A DNA stretch of 64,000 nt. Origin: an uncultured Bacteroidota bacterium. GTDB lineage: Bacteria; Bacteroidota; Bacteroidia; Flavobacteriales; Flavobacteriaceae. Shown here piece by piece: positions 24,961-33,309 of the stretch. The position numbers and the translations under genes are program-made. Within the stretch, counting starts at the first letter, position 1. The number at the start of each line of letters is the position of its first letter. The DNA lies in NCBI GenBank assembly GCA_902546725.1, contig CACCLB010000001.1, forward strand, positions 179,716-243,715. Direction: 5' to 3'. Below the pieces are notes generated by a model. It made no database searches. It worked only from the letters and a program-made list of their open reading frames with translations, and was not told the origin of the DNA.

Positions 24961-25970
24961 ATGCCTTTTTTTAAGTCACCACTCACTCGCGCACTTTCAC
25001 TGCTTCTTTTTGTTCTGCTTTTTGGAGTCTTTGGCTTTTATTGGATAGAGACAAATTATTCTCTTTTTGACGCTTTGTATATGACGGTAATAACGTTGAG
25101 TACAGTGGGTTACGGTGAAGTTGGAAATTTATCTGATCAGGGAAGAACCTTTGCGATACTGTTTATCCTTATAGGATTTTTAATTGTCGCTATTGCCATC
25201 CGTTTTATAGTCGAATACCTGATAAGCGGTTGGAGTATAAATGCACTAAAACAAAAAAAAATACAGAAATGATCAATGCTTTAGAAGGACACACCATAGT
25301 GTGTGGTTACGGACGTAACGGTAGACAAGCGGTTACCCGATTAAAGAGACATCAACAAGCCTATGTTGTGATTGAACAAAACGAACAGTTGATAACCGAC
25401 AATGAAAAGGAAATACTATTTCTAAAGGGCGATGCACTAAAAGACGATATTTTGTTGGCAGCGGGGATTAAACGGGCCAAAAATTTGATCAGCGCCTTAC
25501 CCGAGGATGCGGATAATTTATTTGTGGTTTTGTAAGCAAGGCAACTCAAGCCTGAAATAGATATTGTGAGTCGGGTTTCCGAGGAAAACAATCAATCTAA
25601 ACTGGCTTTGGCTGGAGCCAATCATGTGATCATGCCAGATAAAATTGGGGGAGACTATATGGCGGCTTTGCTTACCGTCCCCGATTTGATTCACTTTTTG
25701 GGTAATTTGGATTGGTGGAAAGACGAAATCAGTCCCAATGTAGAAGAGGTAGATCTCAGCAAAGTACCAGAAAAATATCACAACAAAACTCTAGCAGAGA
25801 TGGACCTGCGAAAAAGAACGGGCTGTAATGTGATTGGCTATAGAGATGAAAATGGAAAACAGTTTATCAATCCAGACACAAGCCTCTCATTATCAACACA
25901 AGGCAAGCTCATTGTTCTTGGAAGCGGTGAGTCTATTAAAAAATTAAACCAAATGTTTCAGTTGGATTAA
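24961..25970 (+). pseudogene. Potassium channel with TrkA-N domain, broken by frameshift and TAA
   Basis: The N-terminal ORF holds two membrane helices and the selectivity filter ITLSTVGYGEVG (about residue 45). It is out of frame with the RCK/TrkA-N part (GHTIVCGYGRNGRQAV) because of an A9 run at 25253-25261; A10 would restore the frame. A TAA at 25533-25535 then interrupts NLFVVL-stop-ARQLKPEI, where Ser (TCA) would be expected, and the rest (IVSRVSEENNQSKLALAGA, TrkA-C) continues in frame. The intact family member is a ligand-gated K+ channel. Two lesions suggest inactivation. Confidence 0.85.
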
Positions 25971-26025
25971 TTTGTTTTTGTATTCCTTTTTAAGATATTG
26001 GACGCTTAAACGTGATACTAGCACC

Positions 26026-27639
26026 ATGAATTTATTCCGCACTAAAAAATTTCTTTATTCCCTATTGTTTTTTTGTTTTTCAATCTTCCCTCTTTTTTCT
26101 CAAGAAAAGGGATTGGACGAGCGAATCAATGATGCCTTTACTCCAGTAGCTAACTGGTGGGAGGGACTCATTTTACACAACTTTTTTGGCACTGGCATAC
26201 CGACCATCATTATTTTACTGGTTGGAGGAGCCTTGTTTTTTACCTTTTACTTTGGTTTTGTAAACGTCCGACATTTCAGTACGGCCATTAATACAGTAAG
26301 AGGAAAATACGACAGTATCGATCATCACGAAGCTGGAAATCCTGATCTGGCAGTTGAAGGAGATGTAAAAGGAACCATAGCCGATGAAAGTAAAGAAGGA
26401 GAGGTAAGTCATTTTCAAGCTCTTGCCACGGCTGTTTCTGGAACAGTGGGAAATGGAAACATCGCTGGAGTGGCTTTGGCCATAGCCGTAGGTGGACCTG
26501 GAGCAACCTTTTGGATGATCTTATGTGGTTTACTGGGAATGTCTACAAAATTTGTTGAATGTACCCTTGGAGTCAAATACCGAGATGTAGGAGAAGACGG
26601 AACTGTTTATGGCGGACCGATGTACTATTTGACAAAAGGATTGAAAGATAAGGGTTTTACAACCCTGGGAAAGTTGTTGGCTGGAATCTTTGCATTTTTA
26701 TGTGTAGGGGCTTCTTTTGGAGGTGGAAACGCCGCGCAATCCAATCAAGCGGCCATGCAATTGGTGGATTCTTTTGGAATGACAGGAGGGAATGCACGAA
26801 CCATCATTGGAGTAATTATGATGATACTCGTTGGGATCATTATAATTGGAGGAATCAAACGGATTGCTTCGGTTACTGAAAAGGTAGTTCCCCTTATGGC
26901 TTTAATGTATATCTTGGCGTGTCTGTATATCATTGGTACCAACTTCAGTTTTGTTGATGATGCCTTTGGGATGATTTTTAATCAGGCATTTAATCCACAA
27001 GCTGGATTGGGTGGTTTGCTTGGAGTGTTGATTACTGGATTTCGTCGAGCAGCTTTTTCAAATGAGGCTGGAGCAGGTTCTGCATCCATTGCGCATTCAG
27101 CAGTCAAAACAAATTACGCTGCTTCCGAAGGATTGGTCGCTTTGTTAGAGCCCTTTATCGATACCGTTGTAATTTGCACGATGACCGCCTTGGTGATCAT
27201 TATTTTTAACGGAGACAATACTGTATTTGACTATGGTGGAGTAGGAGGCGTGGTTATGATAGACGGGATACCAGCTGAAGGAGCTGGAATTACCGCAGCT
27301 GCTTTTTCAAAGTATATTGCATTTTCAGGACCTTTTTTAACCATAGCGGTGGTCTTATTCGCTATTTCAACCATGATCTCGTGGTCGTATTACGGCTTGC
27401 AGTCGTGGATGTATATTTTTGGAAAAAGTAAAGTTTCAGAACTTTCTTATAAAGCCTTGTTTTTGATCTTTATCGTTATTGGAGCAGCAGGAGATATGTC
27501 TTCCGTTTGGGCTTTTTCAGATGCGATGATCCTCGCATTGGTATTCCCTAACATGGTAGGATTATTATTGCTCTTTCCAAGAGTACGAGAAGAACTCAAT
27601 TCTTATTTGACTGCTATCAGCGGTATGAAAAAAGAGTAA
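26026..27639 (+). CDS. Sodium:alanine/glycine symporter (AGCS family)
   Basis: The protein is about 537 aa when started at MNLFRTKKFLYSLLFF; 18 upstream codons in the ORF track run from an unlikely start. It has about eleven membrane segments and the AGCS signatures TAVSGTVGNGNIAGVALAIAVGGPGA and FRRAAFSNEAGAGSASIAHSA. The family imports alanine or glycine with Na+. A hydrophobic signal-like N-terminus ending LFSQEKG precedes the core. It is intact, in a stretch where three nearby genes are broken. Confidence 0.92.
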   Translation: MNLFRTKKFLYSLLFFCFSIFPLFSQEKGLDERINDAFTPVANWWEGLILHNFFGTGIPTIIILLVGGALFFTFYFGFVNVRHFSTAINTVRGKYDSIDHHEAGNPDLAVEGDVKGTIADESKEGEVSHFQALATAVSGTVGNGNIAGVALAIAVGGPGATFWMILCGLLGMSTKFVECTLGVKYRDVGEDGTVYGGPMYYLTKGLKDKGFTTLGKLLAGIFAFLCVGASFGGGNAAQSNQAAMQLVDSFGMTGGNARTIIGVIMMILVGIIIIGGIKRIASVTEKVVPLMALMYILACLYIIGTNFSFVDDAFGMIFNQAFNPQAGLGGLLGVLITGFRRAAFSNEAGAGSASIAHSAVKTNYAASEGLVALLEPFIDTVVICTMTALVIIIFNGDNTVFDYGGVGGVVMIDGIPAEGAGITAAAFSKYIAFSGPFLTIAVVLFAISTMISWSYYGLQSWMYIFGKSKVSELSYKALFLIFIVIGAAGDMSSVWAFSDAMILALVFPNMVGLLLLFPRVREELNSYLTAISGMKKE

Positions 27640-27640
27640 G

Positions 27641-28462
27641 ATGCGTTCCAAGTTTCCTTTTGTGCTTTCAGAGTCACAAAGAGGAGCATTGTTGATCCTC
27701 TTGATGGGAATCGTTTTTTTGTTTGCCATTCGATTTAGTTTTAAGATCGAAGAGGAGACAGCTCTTGACTAGACTGAAACACAATTGTACCAACGAAAAC
27801 TGGATTCGATCCGTGTAAATCAAGTAGTTTTAGTACAGCCAAAGCCTACTTACAACCCGAATTATCTTTCAGATTACAATGCTTATCGATTGGGAATTCC
27901 TGTCAAAGCTTTCGACCGTCTACAGCATTATAGAGCTGCAGGTAACTATGTAAACTCACTCAGTGAGTTTCAGTTGCAAAGCGGTATTTCGGACAGTTTG
28001 TTGAAACGACTGGCTCCAGCATTGCGTTTATCTAATTTCCGATCTCAAACCAAAAAGAAAGCAACGATTGTAAAACAGGATTTAAATGCTGTTGATGCCA
28101 CTGCTTTGGAAATAGTTTCTGGTATTGGTCCAACCCTCTCCAAGCGAATTGTCAACTACAGAACCTACCTTTCTGGCTTTTCAATTCCAGACCAATGTTA
28201 TGAGGTATATGGATTAGACAGTACAGTAGTCGCTCGTTTATTCGAGCGTTTTGAAATACAATCCTCTCCTAAGATTGAGCGCTTAAATATTGAAACGGCC
28301 AGCCTAAATCAATTGGCTAAATTACCCTATTTAACTAGAGAAGATGCACGTAAAATAATAGCTTATAGAACAAAGAATAAGGGTATTTCACTTTTGCTTT
28401 TGTCTGAAGTTTTTGTAGATTCCCCAAACAAAATAGAGAGAATAAAACTATATTTGTACTAA
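27641..28462 (+). pseudogene. Helix-hairpin-helix (ComEA-like) protein with in-frame TAG
   Basis: A frame opens at ATG 27641 (MRSKFPFVLSESQRGALLI, with a membrane anchor LLILLMGIVFLFAI). It is stopped by TAG at 27770-27772 after EEETALD and continues in the same frame (TETQLYQRKLDSIR) to 28462. The second part has three helix-hairpin-helix-like units (AYRLGIPVKAFDRL, ALEIVSGIGPTLSKRIVNYR, LAKLPYLTREDARKIIAYR). Whole-length flavobacterial homologues join anchor and repeats in one protein of about 270 aa. The TTG start at 27785 would give a soluble fragment only. Confidence 0.8.
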
Positions 28463-28471
28463 AATTGCACT

Positions 28472-29632
28472 ATGATAGACTTTGAATTACACCCAGAAAT
28501 CAAAACTTTAGAGACTCAGAGAATGGTCTATGAGGCTGCCCGTGATTTTGCTGCTCAATACATCAAGCCCCATGTGATGGATTGGGATGAAGCTCAGTTT
28601 TTTCCTAAAGAAATTTTTGAAAAAGCAGGAGCTTTAGGATTTATGGGGATGTTGATTCCTGAAACCTATGGTGGTTCGGGTATGGGTTATCACGAGTATG
28701 TGACCCTCATTGAAACACTTTCTGTGGTAGACCCTTCAATTGGCCTTTCTGTTGCTGCTCATAACTCACTTTGTGTCAATCATATTTACACTTTTGGGAA
28801 TGAAGAACAACGACTGAAGTGGTTGCCTGATTTATGTTCTGGCAAGTGTATTGGAGCATGGGGACTCACAGAACACAATACGGGATCTGATGCTAAAAAT
28901 ATGTCGACTACTGCACGTAAAGAAGGAGATCATTGGGTGTTGAATGGAACAAAAAACTTTATTACTCACGGGATCTCTGGTGACATTGCTGTGGTTATTG
29001 CTAGAGATGGCGAAAAACAAGACAACCGCGGGATGACTGCCTTTGTTGTTGAACGAGGAACTCCTGGTTTCAGCGCAGGGAAAAAAGAAAACAAATTGGG
29101 AATGCGTGCCTCTGAAACAGCCGAAATGGTTTTTGATCAATGTGTCATTCCAGATGAAAATCGCTTAGGACCTGTTGGAGACGGATTTATCCAATCCATG
29201 AAGATCTTAGACGGTGGGCGAATTTCGATTGCTGCGCTCTCCTTAGGAACAGCTAAAGGTGCTTATCGCGCAGCTGTTAGTTATTCTCAAGAACGCAAAC
29301 AATTTGGAAAACCCATCAGTAGTTTTCAAGGGATTTCATTTAAATTGGCTGAAATGGCCACGGAAATTGAAGCAGCTACCCTATTAACTCAAAAGGCAGC
29401 TGAGATGAAGAACCAAAATCTCAACGTGACTCAGCAAGGAGCAATGGCAAAGCTGTTTGCTTCTGAGGTCTGTGTTAAAGTTTCCAGTGAGGCAGTTCAA
29501 ATACACGGGGGTTATGGATTTACAAAAGACTTTCCCGTAGAGAAATTTTATAGAGACTCCAAGTTGTGTACCATAGGTGAAGGAACCAGTGAGATCCAAA
29601 AACTGGTCATCTCTCGTAAAATTTTAGAATAA
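28472..29632 (+). CDS. Acyl-CoA dehydrogenase
   Basis: The 386-aa flavoprotein has the signatures [14 protein letters not shown] (FAD/substrate binding), [40 protein letters not shown] and the catalytic-Glu segment [15 protein letters not shown]. It catalyses the first oxidation of an acyl-CoA, probably short-chain, passing electrons to ETF. Length and motifs are complete. The start lies 9 bp after the broken HhH gene. Confidence 0.95.
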   Translation: MIDFELHPEIKTLETQRMVYEAARDFAAQYIKPHVMDWDEAQFFPKEIFEKAGALGFMGMLIPETYGGSGMGYHEYVTLIETLSVVDPSIGLSVAAHNSLCVNHIYTFGNEEQRLKWLPDLCSGKCIGAWGLTEHNTGSDAKNMSTTARKEGDHWVLNGTKNFITHGISGDIAVVIARDGEKQDNRGMTAFVVERGTPGFSAGKKENKLGMRASETAEMVFDQCVIPDENRLGPVGDGFIQSMKILDGGRISIAALSLGTAKGAYRAAVSYSQERKQFGKPISSFQGISFKLAEMATEIEAATLLTQKAAEMKNQNLNVTQQGAMAKLFASEVCVKVSSEAVQIHGGYGFTKDFPVEKFYRDSKLCTIGEGTSEIQKLVISRKILE

Positions 29633-29680
29633 CTTTCAATTAAAACAAAATTTATCACCTTAGAGTGAATTAGTTTTACT

Positions 29681-29709
29681 TATATTTGCCTCCATTATGA
29701 AAGGAGGTG
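29681..29709 (+). promoter_or_regulatory. rpsU promoter and strong Shine-Dalgarno site
   Basis: TATATTTG at 29681-29688 is a perfect -7 box. AAGGAGGTG at 29701-29709 is an almost full anti-SD complement, 7 nt before the ATG. Most genes of the window lack any such site. CCTCC at 29689-29693 could pair with the GGAGG, but it lies at the expected transcription start, so a hairpin is uncertain. Confidence 0.8.
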
Positions 29710-29716
29710 CCAAATT

Positions 29717-29911
29717 ATGTTAATCATACCCATTAAAGACGGAGAAAATATCGACCGAGCGCTAAAGCGTTTTAAGAGAAAATTCGATAAAACTGGAGGC
29801 ATGCGTCAATTACGTGCTCGTAAGCAGTTCATAAAACCTTCTGTCAGAAACAGACAAAAAATTCAAAAAGCGCAGTACATCCAACAGCTCCGAGACAGCG
29901 AGTCGATTTAA
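29717..29911 (+). CDS. rpsU: Ribosomal protein bS21
   Basis: The 64-aa basic protein MLIIPIKDGENIDRALKRFK, with FDKTGGMRQLRARKQFIKPS, is a clear bS21. In Bacteroidota ribosomes bS21, with bS6 and bS18, helps hide the anti-Shine-Dalgarno tail of 16S rRNA. A strong SD on rpsU itself can therefore act as an autoregulatory sensor of bS21-free ribosomes. The gene has its own promoter and is followed by xer 69 bp later. Confidence 0.95.
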   Translation: MLIIPIKDGENIDRALKRFKRKFDKTGGMRQLRARKQFIKPSVRNRQKIQKAQYIQQLRDSESI

Positions 29912-29980
29912 GCTTTTTTTACCACATTTTTAACAACGTTATTCCTTGAATTTCTTAAATTTATTGAATAGCGTTTTTTT

Positions 29981-30874
29981 ATGCCCATAAAACCGTTTTT
30001 AGACTATTTATTGCTGGAGAAAAACTACTCCCTCCATACACATAAAGCCTATCAGGCAAACTTAGAGTCGTTTCAGAATTTTATCCAAGATTCACAGCCA
30101 GAGACTGAGGGAATTGAAAATGTGAGCTATAGCGAAATCCGCTCCTGGATCGCGGATCTCATCCAACAGGGAAACAGTACACGAACAGTCAATCGAAAAT
30201 TGTCAGTACTGCGATCCTTTTACAAGTTTTTAGTCCGTAACGGTGTTATAGAGGTTTCTCCTTTAAAAGAGCACAAAGCCTTAAAAATGGCTGCAAAAGT
30301 GCCCCTTCCCTTTTCTGAAGAGGAAGTTAAAGAAGTTTTAGAAGGCGACTCTTATCCTGACAATTATTTAGGAGTATTGCAAAAAACCCTTTTAAACCTA
30401 TTTTATTACACTGGAATCCGTAGAAGTGAACTCATCGATTTAAAACGAACTCATGTCGATTTGGACAACCGAACGATGAAAGTCCTTGGGAAGCGAAATA
30501 AAGAGCGCTTGGTTCCTCTTTTACCTGCTATGAGCAAGCAGCTTACCGAACTGGTAAAAAGACAAGAAGAAGAACAAATCATTGGTGAGAGTGGGCGATT
30601 TTTCATCTCACCTAAGGGTAAAAAACTGACAGAGGCATTTGTATATGAGACAGTAAAAAAGTATTTTAGTGAAGTAACGACTAAAATTAAAAAAAGCCCT
30701 CACGTCTTGCGTCATAGTTTTGCGAGCCACCTACTGGATCAGGGTGCGGGGATTAATGCGATTAAGGAATTATTGGGTCATAGTAGTGTTGCGGCTACAC
30801 AGCACTACACTCACAGCAGTATGTCGACAATTAAATCGGTGTACAAGAAAGCCCATCCCAGAGAACGAAAATGA
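29981..30874 (+). CDS. Tyrosine recombinase XerC/XerD
   Basis: The 297-aa protein has a SAM-like N-terminal core-binding domain (LDYLLLEKNYSLHTHKAYQANL) and the catalytic set TGIRRSELIDL (Arg), HVLRHSFASHLLDQG (His-x-x-Arg), LGHSSVAATQHYTH (His and nucleophilic Tyr). Length and position beside rpsU and hpf are those of the chromosomal Xer enzyme that resolves chromosome dimers at dif, not of an island integrase. XerC and XerD cannot be told apart here. Confidence 0.92.
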   Translation: MPIKPFLDYLLLEKNYSLHTHKAYQANLESFQNFIQDSQPETEGIENVSYSEIRSWIADLIQQGNSTRTVNRKLSVLRSFYKFLVRNGVIEVSPLKEHKALKMAAKVPLPFSEEEVKEVLEGDSYPDNYLGVLQKTLLNLFYYTGIRRSELIDLKRTHVDLDNRTMKVLGKRNKERLVPLLPAMSKQLTELVKRQEEEQIIGESGRFFISPKGKKLTEAFVYETVKKYFSEVTTKIKKSPHVLRHSFASHLLDQGAGINAIKELLGHSSVAATQHYTHSSMSTIKSVYKKAHPRERK

Positions 30875-30899
30875 AAACTAACCTTTAAAAATTGAAATT

Positions 30900-31199
30900 A
30901 TGATAACCACTCATTTTAGAGCTGTAAATTATACAGCAGACGCCAAACTCAAAGAATTTGCCAAACAGCGTATTGAAAAGCTATCTTTATTTTACAATCC
31001 AATTATAGAGGTTTTTGTTTTTACCAAAGTAGAAAACAATTCAGATGGAATCAACAAATGGGCAGAATTGAAAATTGCCATCCCTGGAGACGATATTATA
31101 GTGAAGAAACAATGCCGCACTTTTGAAGAGGCAATCCATACCGCTGCGCAAACTGCGGAGCGAATTCTCAAGCGCAGAAAAGAAAAAATCAGAGCCTAG
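30900..31199 (+). CDS. hpf: Ribosome hibernation-promoting factor (short HPF/RaiA family)
   Basis: The 99-aa protein MITTHFRAVNYTADAKLKEFAKQRIEKL, with VFVFTKVENNSDG, IKKQCRTFEEAIHTAAQTAERILKRRKEK-like C-terminus, fits the short HPF/YfiA fold. It binds the decoding centre of 70S ribosomes in stationary phase. It lies 25 bp after xer and before the tRNA cluster. Confidence 0.88.
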   Translation: MITTHFRAVNYTADAKLKEFAKQRIEKLSLFYNPIIEVFVFTKVENNSDGINKWAELKIAIPGDDIIVKKQCRTFEEAIHTAAQTAERILKRRKEKIRA

Positions 31200-31281
31200 C
31201 TACAATTTTTAATTTTTTCTTTTGAAACCATAAAAAATAGCATTTAATTTGCAGTCGATTTTGGGCAACCGAAGTTTAAAA

Positions 31282-31355
31282 GCCGATGTAGCTCAGCTGG
31301 CTAGAGCAGCTGATTTGTAATCAGCAGGTCGTGGGTTCGAGTCCCTCCATCGGCT
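31282..31355 (+). tRNA. tRNA-Thr (TGT)
   Basis: The cloverleaf is complete: acceptor GCCGATG/CATCGGC, D arm GCTCAGCTGGCTAGAGC, anticodon stem-loop CTGATTTGTAATCAG with anticodon TGT, and T arm GTGGGTTCGAGTCCC. It is the first of four tRNA genes in a row. Confidence 0.95.
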
Positions 31356-31431
31356 CTTTGTAAATAAACAACCGCTTGTTTTATTTGCAAAAAAATTCTT
31401 AGAGTAAACTGGGAAACGATCAATGAAAATT

Positions 31432-31514
31432 GGGGAGATACTCAAGCGGCCAACGAGGACAGACTGTAAATCTGTTGTTTTTTAACTTCGCAGGTTCGAA
31501 TCCTGCTCTCCCCA
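31432..31514 (+). tRNA. tRNA-Tyr (GTA)
   Basis: This is a class II tRNA with a long variable arm. Acceptor GGGGAGA/TCTCCCC, anticodon arm ACAGACTGTAAATCTGT with anticodon GTA, and T arm GCAGGTTCGAATCCTGC are all visible. Confidence 0.94.
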
Positions 31515-31597
31515 CTCTAATTCTCAAGTATAAAACCAAAAGTTTTTTATATTTGTGATGAAGTACCAACACCGAAAATACCTCTTTTCGGTACAAC

Positions 31598-31670
31598 GCG
31601 AGAGTAGCTCAGTTGGTAGAGCGTCAGCCTTCCAAGCTGAATGTCGCCGGTTCGAACCCGGTCTCTCGCT
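31598..31670 (+). tRNA. tRNA-Gly (TCC)
   Basis: Acceptor GCGAGAG/CTCTCGC, D arm GCTCAGTTGGTAGAGC, anticodon arm TCAGCCTTCCAAGCTGA with anticodon TCC and T arm GCCGGTTCGAACCCGGT are all present. Confidence 0.95.
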
Positions 31671-31682
31671 CTCTTTTTTTTC

Positions 31683-31754
31683 GCCGATGTAGCTCAGGGG
31701 TAGAGCGTTTCCTTGGTAAGGAAGAGGTCACGAGTTCAAATCTCGTCATTGGCT
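31683..31754 (+). tRNA. tRNA-Thr (GGT)
   Basis: Acceptor GCCGATG pairs with CATTGGC (one G-T). The anticodon arm TTTCCTTGGTAAGGAA has anticodon GGT and the T arm is ACGAGTTCAAATCTCGT. It is the last tRNA before the AT-rich accessory region, so it is a candidate integration site. Confidence 0.94.
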
Positions 31755-31766
31755 CCCCTTAGTAGC

Positions 31767-31797
31767 AAGGCTTTCCATCGGTTAGCCTTTTTCTTTT
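31767..31797 (+). terminator. Terminator of the tRNA cluster
   Basis: AAGGCT, an 11-nt loop, then AGCCTT running into TTTTTCTTTT forms a simple hairpin plus T tract, 12 nt after the tRNA-Thr gene. Confidence 0.7.
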
Positions 31798-31801
31798 GTA
31801 T

Positions 31802-31890
31802 TTAATCACGGAACTTTAGGGGAACTTTTACAGTTTCTAATGCTTTTTTTTGTGTCTGCTAATCTGGTAGGTGTCCCTTTATAGTCCTAA
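31802..31890 (-). pseudogene. Decayed gene end beside tRNA-Thr (unidentified)
   Basis: On the minus strand the residues GTPTRLADTKK and, after a one-base shift in an A8 run, ALETVKVPLKFRD followed by TAA form a plausible protein C-terminus. No start or longer frame remains. The family was not recognised. A remnant of an integration or mobilisation gene next to the tRNA is possible but cannot be shown; the rest of the stretch to 32043 holds nothing clear. Confidence 0.35.
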
Positions 31891-32043
31891 TTGTGGAAAA
31901 CAAAAATTTCCAAAAAAACAAAAAAAATATACACTTGCGTTATATAGTTAAGTTCATTCAAAGATGAATGCAATGAGGGAATAAAATCCGCATTGTCCTT
32001 TTTGTATCTATTCTTGAATAATAAACTAGTTAAATAACAGAAT

Positions 32044-32476
32044 ATGAGACTATTAACAACAAGTAAAAATTTTGAAAGCTACTCTAATGCACTAGCGATG
32101 ATGTATAACTGGAACTATACTACAGTAGTTAGAACTCATTATCCTATGAAGCCACATATAGCAGATAAAAAAATAGAGCAGCTAGTTATGACAGGATGTG
32201 TATCAAATATTTTCTTCACTATTGAGCCAGATAGAGATATTAAATATGCTTACACTTCTGCTTTTTCTGCAAATAAATTGCATCTTCTTATGGATGTTAA
32301 GGGTGGTTATAGTTGACAGTAACGTGTTTAGAAAAAAAATTGCAAATGTTATGGGGTTAAATCGTAAAGCAGTACTTAATATAGAGCCTATCAGAGGAGA
32401 AAAGAATATTTCTAGATATGTTACCAAGCATATTACACTGCCAGGTTCTCATCACAACTATTTTGTTACACAATGA
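32044..32476 (+). pseudogene. Frameshifted small replication-initiator-like gene (possible HUH Rep)
   Basis: Two overlapping ORFs join through a frameshift near 32305-32320. The first ends SNIFFTIEPDRDIKYAYT...NKLHLLMDVKGGY; the second continues VDSNVFRKKIANVMGLNRKA...NISRYVTKHI. A hydrophobic-His-hydrophobic motif (KLHLLM) followed about 60 residues later by Y-V-T-K resembles motifs II and III of rolling-circle (HUH) initiators, although the usual second His of motif II is not seen. The joined protein would be about 144 aa. Two tiny RHH-like genes follow, which fits a small ssDNA phage or plasmid remnant. The assignment is tentative. Confidence 0.45.
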
Positions 32477-32486
32477 AAATTGATAT

Positions 32487-32630
32487 ATGGATGAATTAAT
32501 AAAGTTAAAAGTTAGCAAAGAGGATAAGAAGCTAATCAAAGATGAAGCTACTAGGAATAGACTCTCAGTTTCAGCCTATGTAAGAACTCAGTTACTAAAA
32601 AAAATAATTGATGAAGAAGTTGCAAATTAA
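32487..32630 (+). CDS. 47-aa ribbon-helix-helix-like protein (mobilisation/repressor type)
   Basis: This short ORF is below the track cutoff. The protein begins MDELIKLKVSKEDKKLI and contains NRLSVSAYVRTQLLKKI, which has the strand then helix-helix layout and the S-x-S-A-Y-V-R turn common in plasmid MobC/RHH DNA-binding proteins. It starts 10 bp after the Rep-like gene and overlaps the next small ORF by 20 bp. No firm function can be given. Confidence 0.5.
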   Translation: MDELIKLKVSKEDKKLIKDEATRNRLSVSAYVRTQLLKKIIDEEVAN

Positions 32631-32748
32631 CATAAGAGATAACATTACTGAAATCCTTTTAAAGGATGCCCATTCTAAGAACTTAACTCTAAGTCAATAT
32701 GTATTGTTAGTTATAAATATTAGAGCAAGTGAGCTTTCTAAAAAATAA
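32611..32748 (+). CDS. 45-aa second RHH-like small protein
   Basis: This short ORF overlaps the previous one by 20 bp in another frame. It runs KKLQINIRDNITEILLKDA, then KNLTLSQYVLLVINIRA, again a strand followed by two helices with an L-T-L-S-Q-Y-V turn as in RHH repressors. Tandem overlapping small ORFs of like design support real genes of a mobile element. Function is unknown. Confidence 0.4.
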   Translation: MKKLQINIRDNITEILLKDAHSKNLTLSQYVLLVINIRASELSKK

Positions 32749-32759
32749 AGTACAAGAAT

Positions 32760-32963
32760 TTATTTGTTAAGACAATATGTAGTGCTAAGGAATTTCTGTA
32801 TTAGTTTTTCTTCGATTGAAGTTGGTTCAAAGCCTTTACTTATATACTTTTCATAATCTAATTGCAGGGGCTTCCCAGCTTCTATATAAGACTTAGAATA
32901 GTTGCAATTGCCAGAGCATTTACAAGGAAGACTATCAGCATAAAGGGGAATATTGAATAGCAT
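32760..32963 (-). CDS. 67-aa Cys-containing hypothetical protein
   Basis: The small ORF MLFNIPLYADSLPCKCSGNC has a C-x-C-x3-C cluster near residues 14-20, then a charged helical tail (SIEEKLIQKFLSTTYC). It lies opposite to its neighbours inside the element remnant. The Cys cluster could bind a metal. No family was recognised and coding status is uncertain. Confidence 0.35.
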   Translation of the reverse strand: MLFNIPLYADSLPCKCSGNCNYSKSYIEAGKPLQLDYEKYISKGFEPTSIEEKLIQKFLSTTYCLNK

Positions 32964-32983
32964 ACTCTAAATTATAAAATACT

Positions 32984-33229
32984 ATGGGAAGAACATCAGG
33001 AACACCAAATAAAATAACGACAGAGGTCAGAGGCAAGCTAGAAAGCCTAATAGAGGGCTTGGTGGATTCAATCTACAATGAAGAGCTAACACCCAACCAG
33101 CGTATTAAGATGTTGCAAATCGCATTACAATACACTTTGCCAAGACTACAAGCTATGGTAGTTAAGAATGATACTGATCAAGAGGTAAAACAAATAGAGG
33201 TTGAGATCATAAATTCTTTTGAAAATTAG
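32984..33229 (+). CDS. 81-aa phage/plasmid-type small protein (GTPNK-type)
   Basis: MGRTSGTPNKITTEVRGKLE followed by a helical region (LTPNQRIKMLQIALQYTLPRLQAM) resembles short proteins common in Bacteroidota phage and plasmid regions. The frame ends in TAG, and 2 bp later, in another frame, the tail VSELNEEDMPKI-stop follows. The gene may therefore once have been about 13 residues longer and be slightly frameshifted at its end. Function is unknown. Confidence 0.5.
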   Translation: MGRTSGTPNKITTEVRGKLESLIEGLVDSIYNEELTPNQRIKMLQIALQYTLPRLQAMVVKNDTDQEVKQIEVEIINSFEN

Positions 33230-33231
33230 AA

Positions 33232-33270
33232 GTCTCTGAACTTAATGAAGAGGATATGCCGAAGATATAA
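33232..33270 (+). repeat. Degenerate gene-tail repeat, copy A
   Basis: Encodes VSELNEEDMPKI-stop. It is the copy next to the GTPNK-type gene and may be that gene's own original 3' end. Similar tails occur at 34093, 35330 (minus strand) and 37125. Confidence 0.6.
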
Positions 33271-33309
33271 AGCCCCCATAAGGAAGCTTAGTTATTTGTA
33301 ATTAGTTTT

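Noticed and set aside
29981-30874. Xer recombinase as the integrase of the island
   Set aside because: It sits between rpsU and hpf on the core side of the tRNA cluster and has the length and motifs of the chromosomal enzyme.
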